Below are positions 42,973-51,049 of a DNA stretch of 64,000 nucleotides, piece by piece. The position numbers were made by a program, and so were the translations under genes. Position 1 is the stretch's first letter. Each line of letters opens with the position of its first letter. The notes below the pieces were generated by a model that saw nothing but the letters and a program-made list of their open reading frames with translations, was not told the origin of the DNA and did not search any database. The DNA comes from Paenibacillus thalictri. GTDB lineage: Bacteria; Bacillota; Bacilli; Paenibacillales; NBRC-103111. The DNA lies in the NCBI RefSeq assembly GCF_004307995.1, contig NZ_SIRE01000026.1, forward strand, positions 62,001 to 126,000, given 5' to 3'.

Positions 42973-43263
42973 ATGAAAATTGCTTATCAGAACGAAGTGC
43001 CAGAACAAGTGATGTATCAGCGGTTTATCGGGGAAATCGGCGAGCAGAACAGCGATTCCGGCGCTTTGCAGTATGCCAGCTTATGCACCAGTCAATGTGT
43101 GATTGCAGCTTACGACCAAGAAGACTTGATTGGAATAGGGACAATGAAGGAGCGGGATGTGCAGAAACCTTTGATGGATATCGCTGTCAGCAGCTCATAC
43201 CGTCAAAGAGAGGTCGAGCAGAACATCAAAAAACTTTTGAAAGCGGCTTGTCAATTCGGGTAA
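42973..43263 (+). CDS. Short, divergent GNAT-like protein
   Basis: 96 residues from ATG 42973 (GGAGGATGG upstream). The pattern VIAAYDQEDLIGIGTMKERDVQKPLMDIAVSSSYRQREVEQNIKKLLKAA follows the central strands and helix of a GNAT acetyltransferase, but the acetyl-CoA loop (usually Q/RxxGxG/A) is replaced by YRQREVEQNI with no glycines. It may therefore be inactive or a regulatory remnant. A hairpin with a T-run (43327-43355) follows. Confidence 0.55.
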   Translation: MKIAYQNEVPEQVMYQRFIGEIGEQNSDSGALQYASLCTSQCVIAAYDQEDLIGIGTMKERDVQKPLMDIAVSSSYRQREVEQNIKKLLKAACQFG

Positions 43264-43326
43264 CGGGCGCTGGTGGAGCCCAAGCGGAGGGCACCGGTTT
43301 ATTGCAGCCGCCGTGAGATAACCATA

Positions 43327-43355
43327 AGGGGCCTTTATCCAGGCTCCTTTTTTCT
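43327..43355 (+). terminator. Rho-independent terminator after the GNAT-like gene
   Basis: GGGGCCT and AGGCTCC pair (one wobble) around a short loop and are followed by six T residues. Confidence 0.65.
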
Positions 43356-43491
43356 TTTTGTTCGCTTTTGTTTCGTCCTGGAAAATCATAGGATATACAA
43401 GTTTATGCCATTTATCTCTTTGCATGACAGGAAATTTCGTTGTAATATGGAGTATAAACGAAAAAACGTGTCATTCCAGGAGGCGCAAGTT

Positions 43492-43983
43492 ATGGATGAA
43501 TTCAAATCGAAAATTACCGACCTGCTAAAGGAGGATGCGCGCAGATCCCCGGAGCTGATTGCGACGATGCTCGGCGAATCGGAAGCGGAAGTGGCGAAGG
43601 CGATCAAGGAGCTCGAAGACGAGCATGTGATCGTGAAATACGCTACGGTCATTAACTGGGCTAAGGTAGACAGCGAACGAGTAACCGCGCTGATTGAAGT
43701 TCAGATCACTCCCGAGCGGGGCAGGGGTTTTGATGCGATCGCCGAACGGATTTATTTGTACCCTGAGGTGAGATCGGTTTATTTGATGTCCGGTTCCTAC
43801 GATTTGCTCGTCGAAATCGAAGGCAAGACATTAAAGGAAGTGGCATCTTTTGTGTCCAACAAGCTGTCGCCGATCGACCGGGTGCTTTCTACAAGAACGA
43901 ACTTTATTTTGAAAAAATACAAGCAGGACGGCATTGTCTTCGAGGATCACGAGGATGATCACCGGATGCTGATCTCTCCGTAA
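43492..43983 (+). CDS. Lrp/AsnC family regulator (AlaR/YugG-like)
   Basis: 163 residues from ATG 43492, seven bases after AGGAGGCG; earlier in-frame codons lie in untranslated sequence. The N-terminal helix-turn-helix reads DEFKSKITDLLKEDARRSPELIATMLGESEAEVAKAIKELEDEHVI, followed by the RAM/AsnC ligand domain (TALIEVQITPERGRGFDAIAERIYLYPEVRSVYLMSGSYDLLVEIEG). It is 14 bases upstream of an aminotransferase gene, the same pairing as yugG(alaR)-yugH(alaT) in B. subtilis, so it probably regulates that gene in response to an amino acid such as alanine. Confidence 0.9.
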   Translation: MDEFKSKITDLLKEDARRSPELIATMLGESEAEVAKAIKELEDEHVIVKYATVINWAKVDSERVTALIEVQITPERGRGFDAIAERIYLYPEVRSVYLMSGSYDLLVEIEGKTLKEVASFVSNKLSPIDRVLSTRTNFILKKYKQDGIVFEDHEDDHRMLISP

Positions 43984-43997
43984 AGGGTGATAAGCTC

Positions 43998-45209
43998 ATG
44001 TTGAAACAGCAGCCAATCAACCAGCCGACGGCTGGCATTAACAATACGTCCATGTCGCAATACTTAAGTCCGCTTGTGCGCGAAATTCCGCCTTCGGGTA
44101 TTCGTAAATTTTTTGACCTTGTCAGCGGCAGTAAAGATATTATCTCGCTAGGTGTAGGTGAACCGGACTTCTCGACGCCATGGCATGTGCGCGAAGCTTG
44201 CGTATATTCGCTGGAGCGGGGAAATACGAAATACACGCCAAATGCCGGGATGCCCGAGCTTCGCGAAGCGATTGCCGAATATTTGTACGAATCGTTCCAT
44301 ACTCCGTATGAACCTGCCGATGAAATTCTGGTTACGGTAGGCGGCAGCGAAGCCATTGACTTGGCACTGCGTGCGCTTATCGTACCGGGGGATGAAATTT
44401 TAATTCCCGAGCCGTGCTACATATCGTATTCGCCAATTACAACGATCGGCGGCGGCGTGCCGGTTGGCATCGAAACGTTCGCCAAGGACAATTTTAAACT
44501 GACTGCGGAAGCTCTTAAAGCGGCGATTACGCCGAAGTCGAAGGTGCTGATCTTGTGTTATCCGAGCAACCCGACCGGCGGCATTATGACCTACGAGGAC
44601 TGGCTGCCGATTGCCAAAGTTGTTCAGGAGCATGATCTAGTCGTTATTTCCGACGAGATTTACGCCGAGCTTACCTATGAGCAAAAGCATGTCAGCTTCG
44701 CTTCCGTACCGGGGATGAAGGACCGGACGATTCTGGTCAGCGGCTTTTCCAAGGCGTTTGCGATGACCGGCTGGCGTATGGGTTACGCATGCGGCCACCG
44801 CGATCTGATCCAAGCGATGCTGAAAATTCACCAATATACGGTGATGTGCGCACCTTCCATGGGTCAGGTTGCCGCGCTTGAAGCGCTGAAGAACGGCATG
44901 GAAGAAAAAGACAAGATGATGGAATCGTATAACCAGCGCCGCCGTCTTGTAGTTAAAGGGTTCCGCGACATAGGTCTTACTTGTCATGAACCTCAAGGTG
45001 CATTTTATGCGTTTCCTTCCGTTGAGTCAACGGGACTGAGTTCGGAGGAATTCGCGCAGCGGCTGCTGTTCGAGGCGAAAGTTGCTGTCGTACCGGGGAA
45101 TGTTTTCGGTAAAGGCGGCGAAGGCTTCGTCCGTTGTTCTTATGCGACTTCCGTAACCCAATTGATCGAGGCGTTGGATCGGATAGGAAATTTCCTGGTA
45201 AAAATGTAA
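43998..45209 (+). CDS. PLP-dependent aminotransferase (AlaT/YugH-like)
   Basis: 403 residues, fold type I. Markers are ISLGVGEPDFSTPWHVREACV, NAGMPELREAIAEYL, ILCYPSNPTGGIM, VISDEIYAELTY, the PLP lysine in LVSGFSKAFAMTGWRMGY, and FVRCSYATS with the carboxylate-binding Arg. The segment PSGIRKFFDLVSGSKDIISLGVGEPDF is characteristic of the YugH branch. It likely transfers amino groups between alanine (or an aromatic or branched amino acid) and 2-oxoglutarate. It is co-transcribed with the regulator upstream. Confidence 0.9.
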   Translation: MLKQQPINQPTAGINNTSMSQYLSPLVREIPPSGIRKFFDLVSGSKDIISLGVGEPDFSTPWHVREACVYSLERGNTKYTPNAGMPELREAIAEYLYESFHTPYEPADEILVTVGGSEAIDLALRALIVPGDEILIPEPCYISYSPITTIGGGVPVGIETFAKDNFKLTAEALKAAITPKSKVLILCYPSNPTGGIMTYEDWLPIAKVVQEHDLVVISDEIYAELTYEQKHVSFASVPGMKDRTILVSGFSKAFAMTGWRMGYACGHRDLIQAMLKIHQYTVMCAPSMGQVAALEALKNGMEEKDKMMESYNQRRRLVVKGFRDIGLTCHEPQGAFYAFPSVESTGLSSEEFAQRLLFEAKVAVVPGNVFGKGGEGFVRCSYATSVTQLIEALDRIGNFLVKM

Positions 45210-45334
45210 AATTCGACAAAATAAGCGATTCTCTTTTTCGCCAAAACCTGTTATCTTAAAAGATAGAACTAGGCATATTTGCTTAATGCTAGTTCAGCCT
45301 GTATTCTTTATGATCGGCTTTGGGAGGAAATGGT

Positions 45335-45598
45335 ATGGCTTTTCCGGAATATCGGCTGACTCGATTGAAGAAGTTGTTTTGGATTCGCGAGTCGAATGAT
45401 AAGATACAATGGCACGCTAAAGCGCAGAATAATCCTCCGTCTATCCTTTCTTTGGAAGAAGAGATATATGAATTGCGCAATAAGCTGGAGCAGCTGGTAC
45501 AGGATGAAACGATGCTCAGCTCGCCTGAAGTTGTCCAGCTGAGCAAGCAGCTTGACGAGAAGATCAACGAGTATAACCGCAGAACGGAGGACTGCTGA
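45335..45598 (+). CDS. Spo0E-like aspartyl-phosphate phosphatase
   Basis: 87 residues from ATG 45335 (GGGAGG upstream). The Spo0E signature is present near the C-terminus in a helical hairpin: EEEIYELRNKLEQLV, then LSSPEVVQLSKQLDEKINEYNR, with the S-x3-LD-x2-I-x2-Y core (SKQLDEKINEY). Family members remove phosphate from Spo0A and so delay sporulation. The first 45 residues are longer than in B. subtilis Spo0E relatives and basic. A GC-rich hairpin (45617-45648) follows. Confidence 0.8.
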   Translation: MAFPEYRLTRLKKLFWIRESNDKIQWHAKAQNNPPSILSLEEEIYELRNKLEQLVQDETMLSSPEVVQLSKQLDEKINEYNRRTEDC

Positions 45599-45616
45599 AG
45601 CAGCCTCGAAAGAACC

Positions 45617-45648
45617 GCAGCCCGGCGCCAGTTATGGAGCCGGGCTGC
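45617..45648 (+). terminator. GC-rich hairpin after the Spo0E-like gene
   Basis: GCAGCCCGG pairs with CCGGGCTGC; no T-run follows directly. Confidence 0.5.
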
Positions 45649-45752
45649 TGCTGTGTTATGCACGCCGTGTCTCAAACGGTGCTGTCTCTTTTTTGGCGGG
45701 CTTTTTTTTGGTATGATAGGGTAAAGACGTCTGCCAAAGGAGAAATGGACAC

Positions 45753-46271
45753 ATGAGAGCGAAATGGTTGGTCGCCGTAATGCTTATCGTATTACTCGCG
45801 GGCTGCGGCGGGCCGCAAGCGGACGTGCCTATATTTATGATGTCGACAAATGGTATTTCCAGCGATGTAGGAGATAAGATTCAGGCCTCTCTGCAGGGCA
45901 AGCTGGGGGAAAAACCTACGGTCAAAATCAATACGGTGCCCCTATTTTCAATGGAAAAGCTGGTCGTAGAAATCGCGGCGGGAGACAACGGCATTATCAT
46001 TATTCCTAACGAGCAGTTTCTGGTAATGGTAAAGCAGAACGGCTGCGTATCGCTGGACAATGTGGCGAAAGCGGAAGATTTCCCGGAAGGTGTGCAAGAG
46101 GCGGGGGAAAATGGAAAAACCGAGAAGCATCTGTATGGCATCCCATTGGAAAAAGTCAAGCTGATGACCGACCTTAAGCTGAACGGCAAAGATCTTGTCG
46201 CTTTTATTCCTGCGAATGCCAAAGACAAAGAAAAGTCGCTTCAGGTGATGAAAATGATCGCCCAGAAATAA
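45753..46271 (+). CDS. Small predicted lipoprotein of unknown function
   Basis: 172 residues. The signal peptide ends in a lipobox (IVLLAGC) at residue 18. The mature part has no recognised domain; it is mixed alpha/beta by composition (DKIQASLQGKLGEKPTVKINTVPLFSMEKLVVEIAAGDNGIIIIPNEQFLVMV), reminiscent of a periplasmic-binding or metal-binding half domain, but this is weak. It has its own upstream region and a strong terminator, so it is probably monocistronic. Confidence 0.7.
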   Translation: MRAKWLVAVMLIVLLAGCGGPQADVPIFMMSTNGISSDVGDKIQASLQGKLGEKPTVKINTVPLFSMEKLVVEIAAGDNGIIIIPNEQFLVMVKQNGCVSLDNVAKAEDFPEGVQEAGENGKTEKHLYGIPLEKVKLMTDLKLNGKDLVAFIPANAKDKEKSLQVMKMIAQK

Positions 46272-46285
46272 GCAAGTTACATTTA

Positions 46286-46330
46286 CCCTCTATGCCGGGC
46301 CTTGATGCGAAGGCATAGAGGGTTTTCTTC
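46286..46330 (+). terminator. Rho-independent terminator of the lipoprotein gene
   Basis: CCCTCTATGCC and GGCATAGAGGG form an 11-bp perfect stem (46286-46296 with 46312-46322), followed by TTTTCTTC. Confidence 0.85.
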
Positions 46331-46331
46331 T

Positions 46332-46556
46332 AGGAGTCTGTAGGAGCGAAAAAATAGTGGTTTTTTATTCATGAATGTGGTAATTACGGGAAAGGGATGA
46401 CATTCCACCGCCAATGAAAACCGTGTTTTTTTGAATTGACTTTGCGGTAAAAACACAGTTTTCAAAGCGGACGTGAACTTTCCATGCCATTCCCTTACCC
46501 TCCAACTACCAATATGAATAAAAAACCACCAAAGTTCAAACGTCCTACGGACTCCT
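46332..46556. repeat. 225-bp compound palindrome: P1 arms enclosing a P2 module
   Basis: The outer arms (46332-46380 and 46509-46556) pair as AGGAGTC-TGTAGGA...GGTTTTTTATTCAT with its complement. Inside lies the P2 module (about 46388-46500), itself palindromic (GAAAACCGTGTTTTT with AAAAACACAGTTTTC; AAGGGATG with CATTCCCTT). The same compound element appears inverted at 59109-59336. It fills the gap between the lipoprotein terminator and the adenosyltransferase gene, and no coding frame is evident. Confidence 0.85.
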
Positions 46557-46576
46557 GAATTTGGGAGGTTAATATA

Positions 46577-47149
46577 ATGAAAATTTATACTCGGACCGGG
46601 GATGGCGGGCAAACTGCCGTGATCGGAGGCAGAGTCGATAAGGACGATGCGCGTGTGGAAGCATACGGCACCGTTGATGAACTGAACAGTTTTATCGGTG
46701 TGGCGATCAGCGGTTTGGACCGCGGGAAATATGGAGATTTGGCTGATGATCTGCTCTACATCCAACACGAGTTGTTTGACTGCGGCGCAGACCTGGCTTC
46801 ATTAAAGCAGCAGGAGGGCCGTCCGTATAAAGTCAATGCGGATATGACAAGCCGTCTGGAACAGTGGATTGACCGGTACGATGCAGAGACGCCGGATATT
46901 ACCCGGTTTATTCTCCCCGGAGGGACCCAAGCTTCTTCTGCGCTGCATGTGTGCCGGACCGTCTGCCGCCGCGCTGAGCGGCATGTCGTCACGTTGGCCA
47001 AATCACAGGAAATCAACAACGAAGTACGCAAATATTTGAACCGTTTGTCGGACTTTCTGTTTACCGCCGCGCGGCTTGCCAATTTTCGCGACGGCGTGGA
47101 GGATGTTGCTTACGAACGCAGCGGCGAGGTGTTCAAAAACCGCTCATGA
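46577..47149 (+). CDS. ATP:cob(I)alamin adenosyltransferase, PduO type
   Basis: 190 residues, typical length. The ATP-binding N-terminus is intact (MKIYTRTGDGGQTAVIGG-R), with the helix-bundle motifs DARVEAYGTVDELNSFIGVA, FILPGGTQASSALHVCRTVCRRAER and LNRLSDFLFTAARLAN. It transfers the adenosyl group from ATP to reduced cobalamin, making coenzyme B12. GGGAGG precedes the ATG. Its stop overlaps the start of the following pseudouridine synthase (ATGA), so the two are translated together. Confidence 0.95.
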   Translation: MKIYTRTGDGGQTAVIGGRVDKDDARVEAYGTVDELNSFIGVAISGLDRGKYGDLADDLLYIQHELFDCGADLASLKQQEGRPYKVNADMTSRLEQWIDRYDAETPDITRFILPGGTQASSALHVCRTVCRRAERHVVTLAKSQEINNEVRKYLNRLSDFLFTAARLANFRDGVEDVAYERSGEVFKNRS

Positions 47150-48105
47150 ATTATTATGAACCGCTAGCCTATGTAGTACCTCAAGAAGAAGAAGGTTTTG
47201 TGCTGCGCACCATTTTGCAAAAAAGGCTTCATGTGTCGAGAAAGCTGCTTTCCCGAATAAAACTGACGGAGCAAGGCATCACGGTTAACGGCGTGCGCAA
47301 ATATATCGACGTGAAGGTGATGGCCGGCGATCTGGTGGAGATCCGGATGGAGCAGGAGCAGTCGGACGATATTATGCCGCAGGATCTGCCGCTTGATATT
47401 ATTTTTGAAGACGATCATCTGTTGATCGTAAATAAGCCGGCAGGGATGATTGTGCATCCTACACACGGGCATTATGTCGGGACGATCGCGAATGCCGTTG
47501 TGTTTCACTGGCAGCGGATGGAGGGGCGTTTCCGGTTTCGACCGATCCACCGGCTGGATCAGGAGACGTCGGGGGTGCTGGCGATCGCTAAAAATCCTTA
47601 CGTGCACCAGCAGGTATCGGAGCAGATGCAAGCGGGAGCAGTGGATAAGGAATACGCCGCGCTGGTGTACGGAGTGATCGAACAAGATGCGGGGACGGTG
47701 AATGAGCCGATCGACCGCGATCCGCTCCAGCCTCATATCCGCATCGTGACTCCGGATGGATATCCGTCCGTGACGCATTACCGCGTGTTGCGGAGGTTTC
47801 CGGGAGCGACGCTGGCCGGCCTGCGTCTGGAAACCGGGAGAACGCATCAAATCCGCGTGCACATGCAGCACCTGGGACATCCGCTTGTCGGAGACAAGAT
47901 GTATAAGGGAGAAGCGGCGGAAGCCGGAGAATTGGCGGGACTTACAATGGAACGTCAGGCGCTGCACGCCGCGCGGCTGGCGTTTACCCATCCGGGACTG
48001 AACCGCGCGGTTGAATTTACCGCCGGCTTGCCGGAAGATATGCAGCAATGTTTGAATCTGTTGGAACAGAAGGAGCGTATATATAATGACGGTCAAGGTG
48101 TATGA
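47146..48105 (+). CDS. RluA-family 23S rRNA/tRNA pseudouridine synthase
   Basis: 319 residues: an N-terminal S4-like domain (RKLLSRIKLTEQGITVNGVRKYIDVKVMAGDLVEIRME) and the RluA catalytic domain with the nucleophile Asp in RPIHRLDQETSGVL, followed by LETGRTHQIRVHMQHLGHPLVGDKMY. It converts uridine to pseudouridine in structured RNA; which site cannot be told. It overlaps the upstream gene by four bases and the downstream one by 20. Confidence 0.93.
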   Translation: MNYYEPLAYVVPQEEEGFVLRTILQKRLHVSRKLLSRIKLTEQGITVNGVRKYIDVKVMAGDLVEIRMEQEQSDDIMPQDLPLDIIFEDDHLLIVNKPAGMIVHPTHGHYVGTIANAVVFHWQRMEGRFRFRPIHRLDQETSGVLAIAKNPYVHQQVSEQMQAGAVDKEYAALVYGVIEQDAGTVNEPIDRDPLQPHIRIVTPDGYPSVTHYRVLRRFPGATLAGLRLETGRTHQIRVHMQHLGHPLVGDKMYKGEAAEAGELAGLTMERQALHAARLAFTHPGLNRAVEFTAGLPEDMQQCLNLLEQKERIYNDGQGV

Positions 48106-48457
48106 ATATGCCAAATGCGGTACGTGCCGCAACAGCTTGAAATGGCTGAAAAACAAAGGGATCGACGTGGAGACGGTACCGATTTTCGAACAGCCGCCCT
48201 CCAAGGAAGAACTGAAGCAGCTTGTCTCGCGGAGCGGGCTGGATCTGCGCAAGTGGTTTAACACCTCGGGAGAGGTGTATAAGGAAATGGGGCTGAAAGA
48301 TAAGCTTGCTGCGATGAGCGAAGACGAACAACTTGAGCTTTTGTCCGGAAACGGCCGTTTGATTAAACGTCCGGTTGTCACCGACGGAGCGAAAGTGACG
48401 GTCGGGTTTAAAGAAGAGCAATTCGAGCAAGTATGGGGCGGCTCAGCTGCTACTTAA
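48086..48457 (+). CDS. Spx/MgsR/ArsC-like thioredoxin-fold protein
   Basis: 123 residues. A CxxC motif is at Cys11-Cys14 (KCGTCRNSLKWLKNKGIDVE), with the ArsC-family cis-proline region RLIKRPVVTDG near residue 95. Length and motif spacing suit both the Spx/MgsR regulators and YffB-type reductases; a characteristic Spx RNA-polymerase contact cannot be checked by eye. AAGGAGCG lies before the ATG inside the preceding gene's end, so expression is coupled. Likely involved in a thiol or redox stress response. Confidence 0.85.
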   Translation: MTVKVYEYAKCGTCRNSLKWLKNKGIDVETVPIFEQPPSKEELKQLVSRSGLDLRKWFNTSGEVYKEMGLKDKLAAMSEDEQLELLSGNGRLIKRPVVTDGAKVTVGFKEEQFEQVWGGSAAT

Positions 48458-48471
48458 GCAATAAAGGCAGG

Positions 48472-48509
48472 TGAAGCCCTGGCGATTGTATAAATCGCCT
48501 AAAGGGCTT
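48472..48509 (+). terminator. Hairpin in front of the site-2 protease gene
   Basis: AAGCCCT...AGGGCTT outer pairs and GGCGATT-GTAT-AATCGCC inner pairs form a two-part stem, followed by ATCTT. It could terminate the upstream operon, but the T-run is poor. Confidence 0.5.
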
Positions 48510-48531
48510 ATCTTGGGGAGGTTGGAAGCAG

Positions 48532-49608
48532 TTGAGACAACAATCGACGGGTAAAAAGAAAAATCCGCTTTGGCTGTTCGGCGCTGCAGGCGCCTTCGTG
48601 CTGGCTAAGGCAAAAGCGCTGCTGCCGCTTCTAAAATTGGGTAAGGCCGGCGGAGCTGTGCTTTCCATGCTGGTTACTGTGGGAGCGTATGCCATTTTAT
48701 TTCCATTCGGCTTTGCCGTCGGTTTTGTGCTGTTGATTTTGGGGCATGAGCTGGGGCATGTTATTGCGGCGAAACGCAAGGGACTGCCGGTTTCGGGAAT
48801 ATTTTTTATTCCTTTTCTCGGGGCGCTGACTAATATGAAACGTAATCCGCGGGATGCTGTTACGGAAGCGTATATTGCGTTTGGAGGTCCGTTGGTGGGA
48901 TCAATGTGCGCACTAGCTGTATTTGCCGCGGCTCTTGTTTGGAATCATCCATTGTTATATTCCCTTGCTTACGTAGGCTTTTTTCTGAATCTAATAAACA
49001 TGCTACCTATCAATCCTTTGGACGGCGGACGAATCGTGGTGGCGGTTTCACGATGGATGTGGGTCGTAGGGTTAGTTGGAGGATTGGTTGTCATTTATTT
49101 TATGCCTAACATTATCCTCATTATCATCTGGCTGATGTTTGCTTGGGATATGTACAAGAAGTTCGTCAAATACCGCAATCACGGCCAGCCTCGCGCGGTC
49201 GTCATGCCTATTCAGGTCGAAGCTCAGCCCTTAATCGACCAAGGATACTTCATTCCCGGTCCTGAGCACAAACGGCAGCTTGATTTTACGACCTACTGCG
49301 ATCTGGAGGATGGCAGACAAGATGTGCTGATTTACTGGGAAAATATGCAGCTTGAAGGCCGGCTGACCTTGCCGGAGCAAGGCACCATAAAGCGGGTCCA
49401 TGTCATCAAGATCGACCATTTGCAGCATGAAAACGGTCTGCGGCTTACGGTACACTGCCAAGTCGATTATGAAAAATATGAAGACGACGCTTATTACGAC
49501 GTGCCTATCGCTTCCCGCTGGAAATTCGGAATTTCTTACGCGCTGCTTGCGGTGTTCCTTGTGTACATGATGCATCTGACTCATAAGGCTGTCGGAATAT
49601 CAGCATAA
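48532..49608 (+). CDS. Site-2 protease family membrane metalloprotease (M50)
   Basis: 358 residues from TTG 48532 (GGGGAGG upstream). The zinc site HELGH is at residues 72-76 within a membrane helix, and the second metal-binding motif INPLDGG follows about 90 residues later in another helix, as in rhomboid-unrelated S2P proteases. A cytoplasmic or extracytoplasmic C-terminal part of about 130 residues (FTTYCDLEDGRQDVLIYWENMQ...) and a last membrane helix extend beyond the short SpoIVFB-like core. Substrates of such proteins are anti-sigma factors or signal peptides; none is identifiable here. Confidence 0.9.
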   Translation: MRQQSTGKKKNPLWLFGAAGAFVLAKAKALLPLLKLGKAGGAVLSMLVTVGAYAILFPFGFAVGFVLLILGHELGHVIAAKRKGLPVSGIFFIPFLGALTNMKRNPRDAVTEAYIAFGGPLVGSMCALAVFAAALVWNHPLLYSLAYVGFFLNLINMLPINPLDGGRIVVAVSRWMWVVGLVGGLVVIYFMPNIILIIIWLMFAWDMYKKFVKYRNHGQPRAVVMPIQVEAQPLIDQGYFIPGPEHKRQLDFTTYCDLEDGRQDVLIYWENMQLEGRLTLPEQGTIKRVHVIKIDHLQHENGLRLTVHCQVDYEKYEDDAYYDVPIASRWKFGISYALLAVFLVYMMHLTHKAVGISA

Positions 49609-49688
49609 TAAATGATTCGTCACATTAAAGAAGAGCCGCTGTACGAAGCCGCTCCGATCAGGATACATTAAGTGCAAGAGGTGCTGTC

Positions 49689-50876
49689 ATGAAGTTGAAC
49701 GGTTCGAAAAGATTGTCCCGGCTCGGCTCGGCGATTTTTAGCGAGGTTGCGTTGTGGAAGGAAGAAGTGAAGCGGCAAGGCGTCGATGTGATCGACCTTG
49801 GCATCGGCAGTCCGGACCGTCCGCCATCGGATAAGGTGATGGAGGTTTTGCGCACAGCGGTGAGTAAACCCGATGTCTATGGCTATCCGACCTCGGAGGG
49901 CAGTCCGGCTTTTCGCGCCGCGGTTGCCGACTGGTACCTCCACCGCTTTCAAGTGGAGCTTGACCCCGAGACGGAGATTGTAACGCTGATGGGCTCGCAG
50001 GACGGACTGTCTCATCTGGCCCTGGCGGTCACTGATCCTGGGGATACGGCGTTGGTACCCGACCCCGGATATCCGATTTATGCGGCAAGTCTTGTGTTGG
50101 CAGGGGTCGAGCCCTATTTCATGCCGCTGCGCGCCGATAACGATTTCCTGCCGAGACTGGAAGACATTCCGCAGGAGGTTGCCCGCAAGGCGAAGTTTAT
50201 GCTGCTGAATTATCCGAGCAATCCGCTTTCCGCGATAGCGCCAAAATCTTTTTTTGAACAGCTTGTCCGTTATGCCAAAGAGCATGAGCTGCTGATCGTT
50301 CACGATCTTGCGTATTCGGAAATGGCTTTCGACGGGTTTCGTCCGCCCAGTATTTTGGAAATCGAAGGGGCCAAAGAAATTGCCGTCGAATTCCATTCGC
50401 TGTCGAAAAGCTTTAATATGGCCGGCTGCCGGATCGCGTTTATGGTCGGGCAGCAGGATGCGGTCCGTGCGTTAAAGACGCTGAAGTCCAACATCGATTA
50501 CGGTGTATTTTTGGCTGTGCAGGAAGCAGGTATCGCCGCCTTAAAAGAGGATATGGAGACAAACCAAACGGTCGCTCATGTATACGAAAAAAGGCGCGAT
50601 GCGGTGGTCGAAGGCTTGAAGGCGGCAGGCTGGGAGATACCGAAACCCCAAGCGACAATGTTCATTTGGGCGCCAATTCCAAAAGGATGGACATCTCGAC
50701 AAATTTCCCGGGAAATGTTATTTCAGGCAGGAGTTGTCGTAATTCCGGGGGATGCCTTCGGCGCCGAAGGCGAAGGTTATGTGCGGATTGCGCTTGTTCA
50801 AGAGGAAGATCGGCTGCTGGAAGCAGTCGAGCGTATCGGGCGTTTCTTGAAGCAGCACGGGATCGGGCAGAGCTAA
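49689..50876 (+). CDS. Class I/II aminotransferase, LL-diaminopimelate-aminotransferase-like
   Basis: 395 residues. PLP markers are VIDLGIGSPDRPPSDKVMEVL, YPTSEGSPAFRAAVADWY, NYPSNPLSAIA, IVHDLAYSEMAFDGF and the Schiff-base lysine in FHSLSKSFNMAGCRIAF. The N-terminal INLGIGSPD-like stretch and the SKSFNMAG active site match the DapL/YkrV branch. It could make LL-diaminopimelate from tetrahydrodipicolinate or act on another keto acid. The start ATG 49689 has a moderate site (GAGGTG). Alone in its transcription unit. Confidence 0.82.
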   Translation: MKLNGSKRLSRLGSAIFSEVALWKEEVKRQGVDVIDLGIGSPDRPPSDKVMEVLRTAVSKPDVYGYPTSEGSPAFRAAVADWYLHRFQVELDPETEIVTLMGSQDGLSHLALAVTDPGDTALVPDPGYPIYAASLVLAGVEPYFMPLRADNDFLPRLEDIPQEVARKAKFMLLNYPSNPLSAIAPKSFFEQLVRYAKEHELLIVHDLAYSEMAFDGFRPPSILEIEGAKEIAVEFHSLSKSFNMAGCRIAFMVGQQDAVRALKTLKSNIDYGVFLAVQEAGIAALKEDMETNQTVAHVYEKRRDAVVEGLKAAGWEIPKPQATMFIWAPIPKGWTSRQISREMLFQAGVVVIPGDAFGAEGEGYVRIALVQEEDRLLEAVERIGRFLKQHGIGQS

Positions 50877-51049
50877 TACGGCGGTTCCTTTAATGCATAT
50901 AACACCTCGCGAGGGAATGAAGACGGCGGTTAGAGGATAGTCACCCGGCGGTTTCGTTCTGCTAAGAAGGGGCGGGGCTGCCAATTATCATACAAGCAAT
51001 TACTCGGTTGCATAGCGAATTTGTCATTTACGGAGAGGATGGAAGTTTC

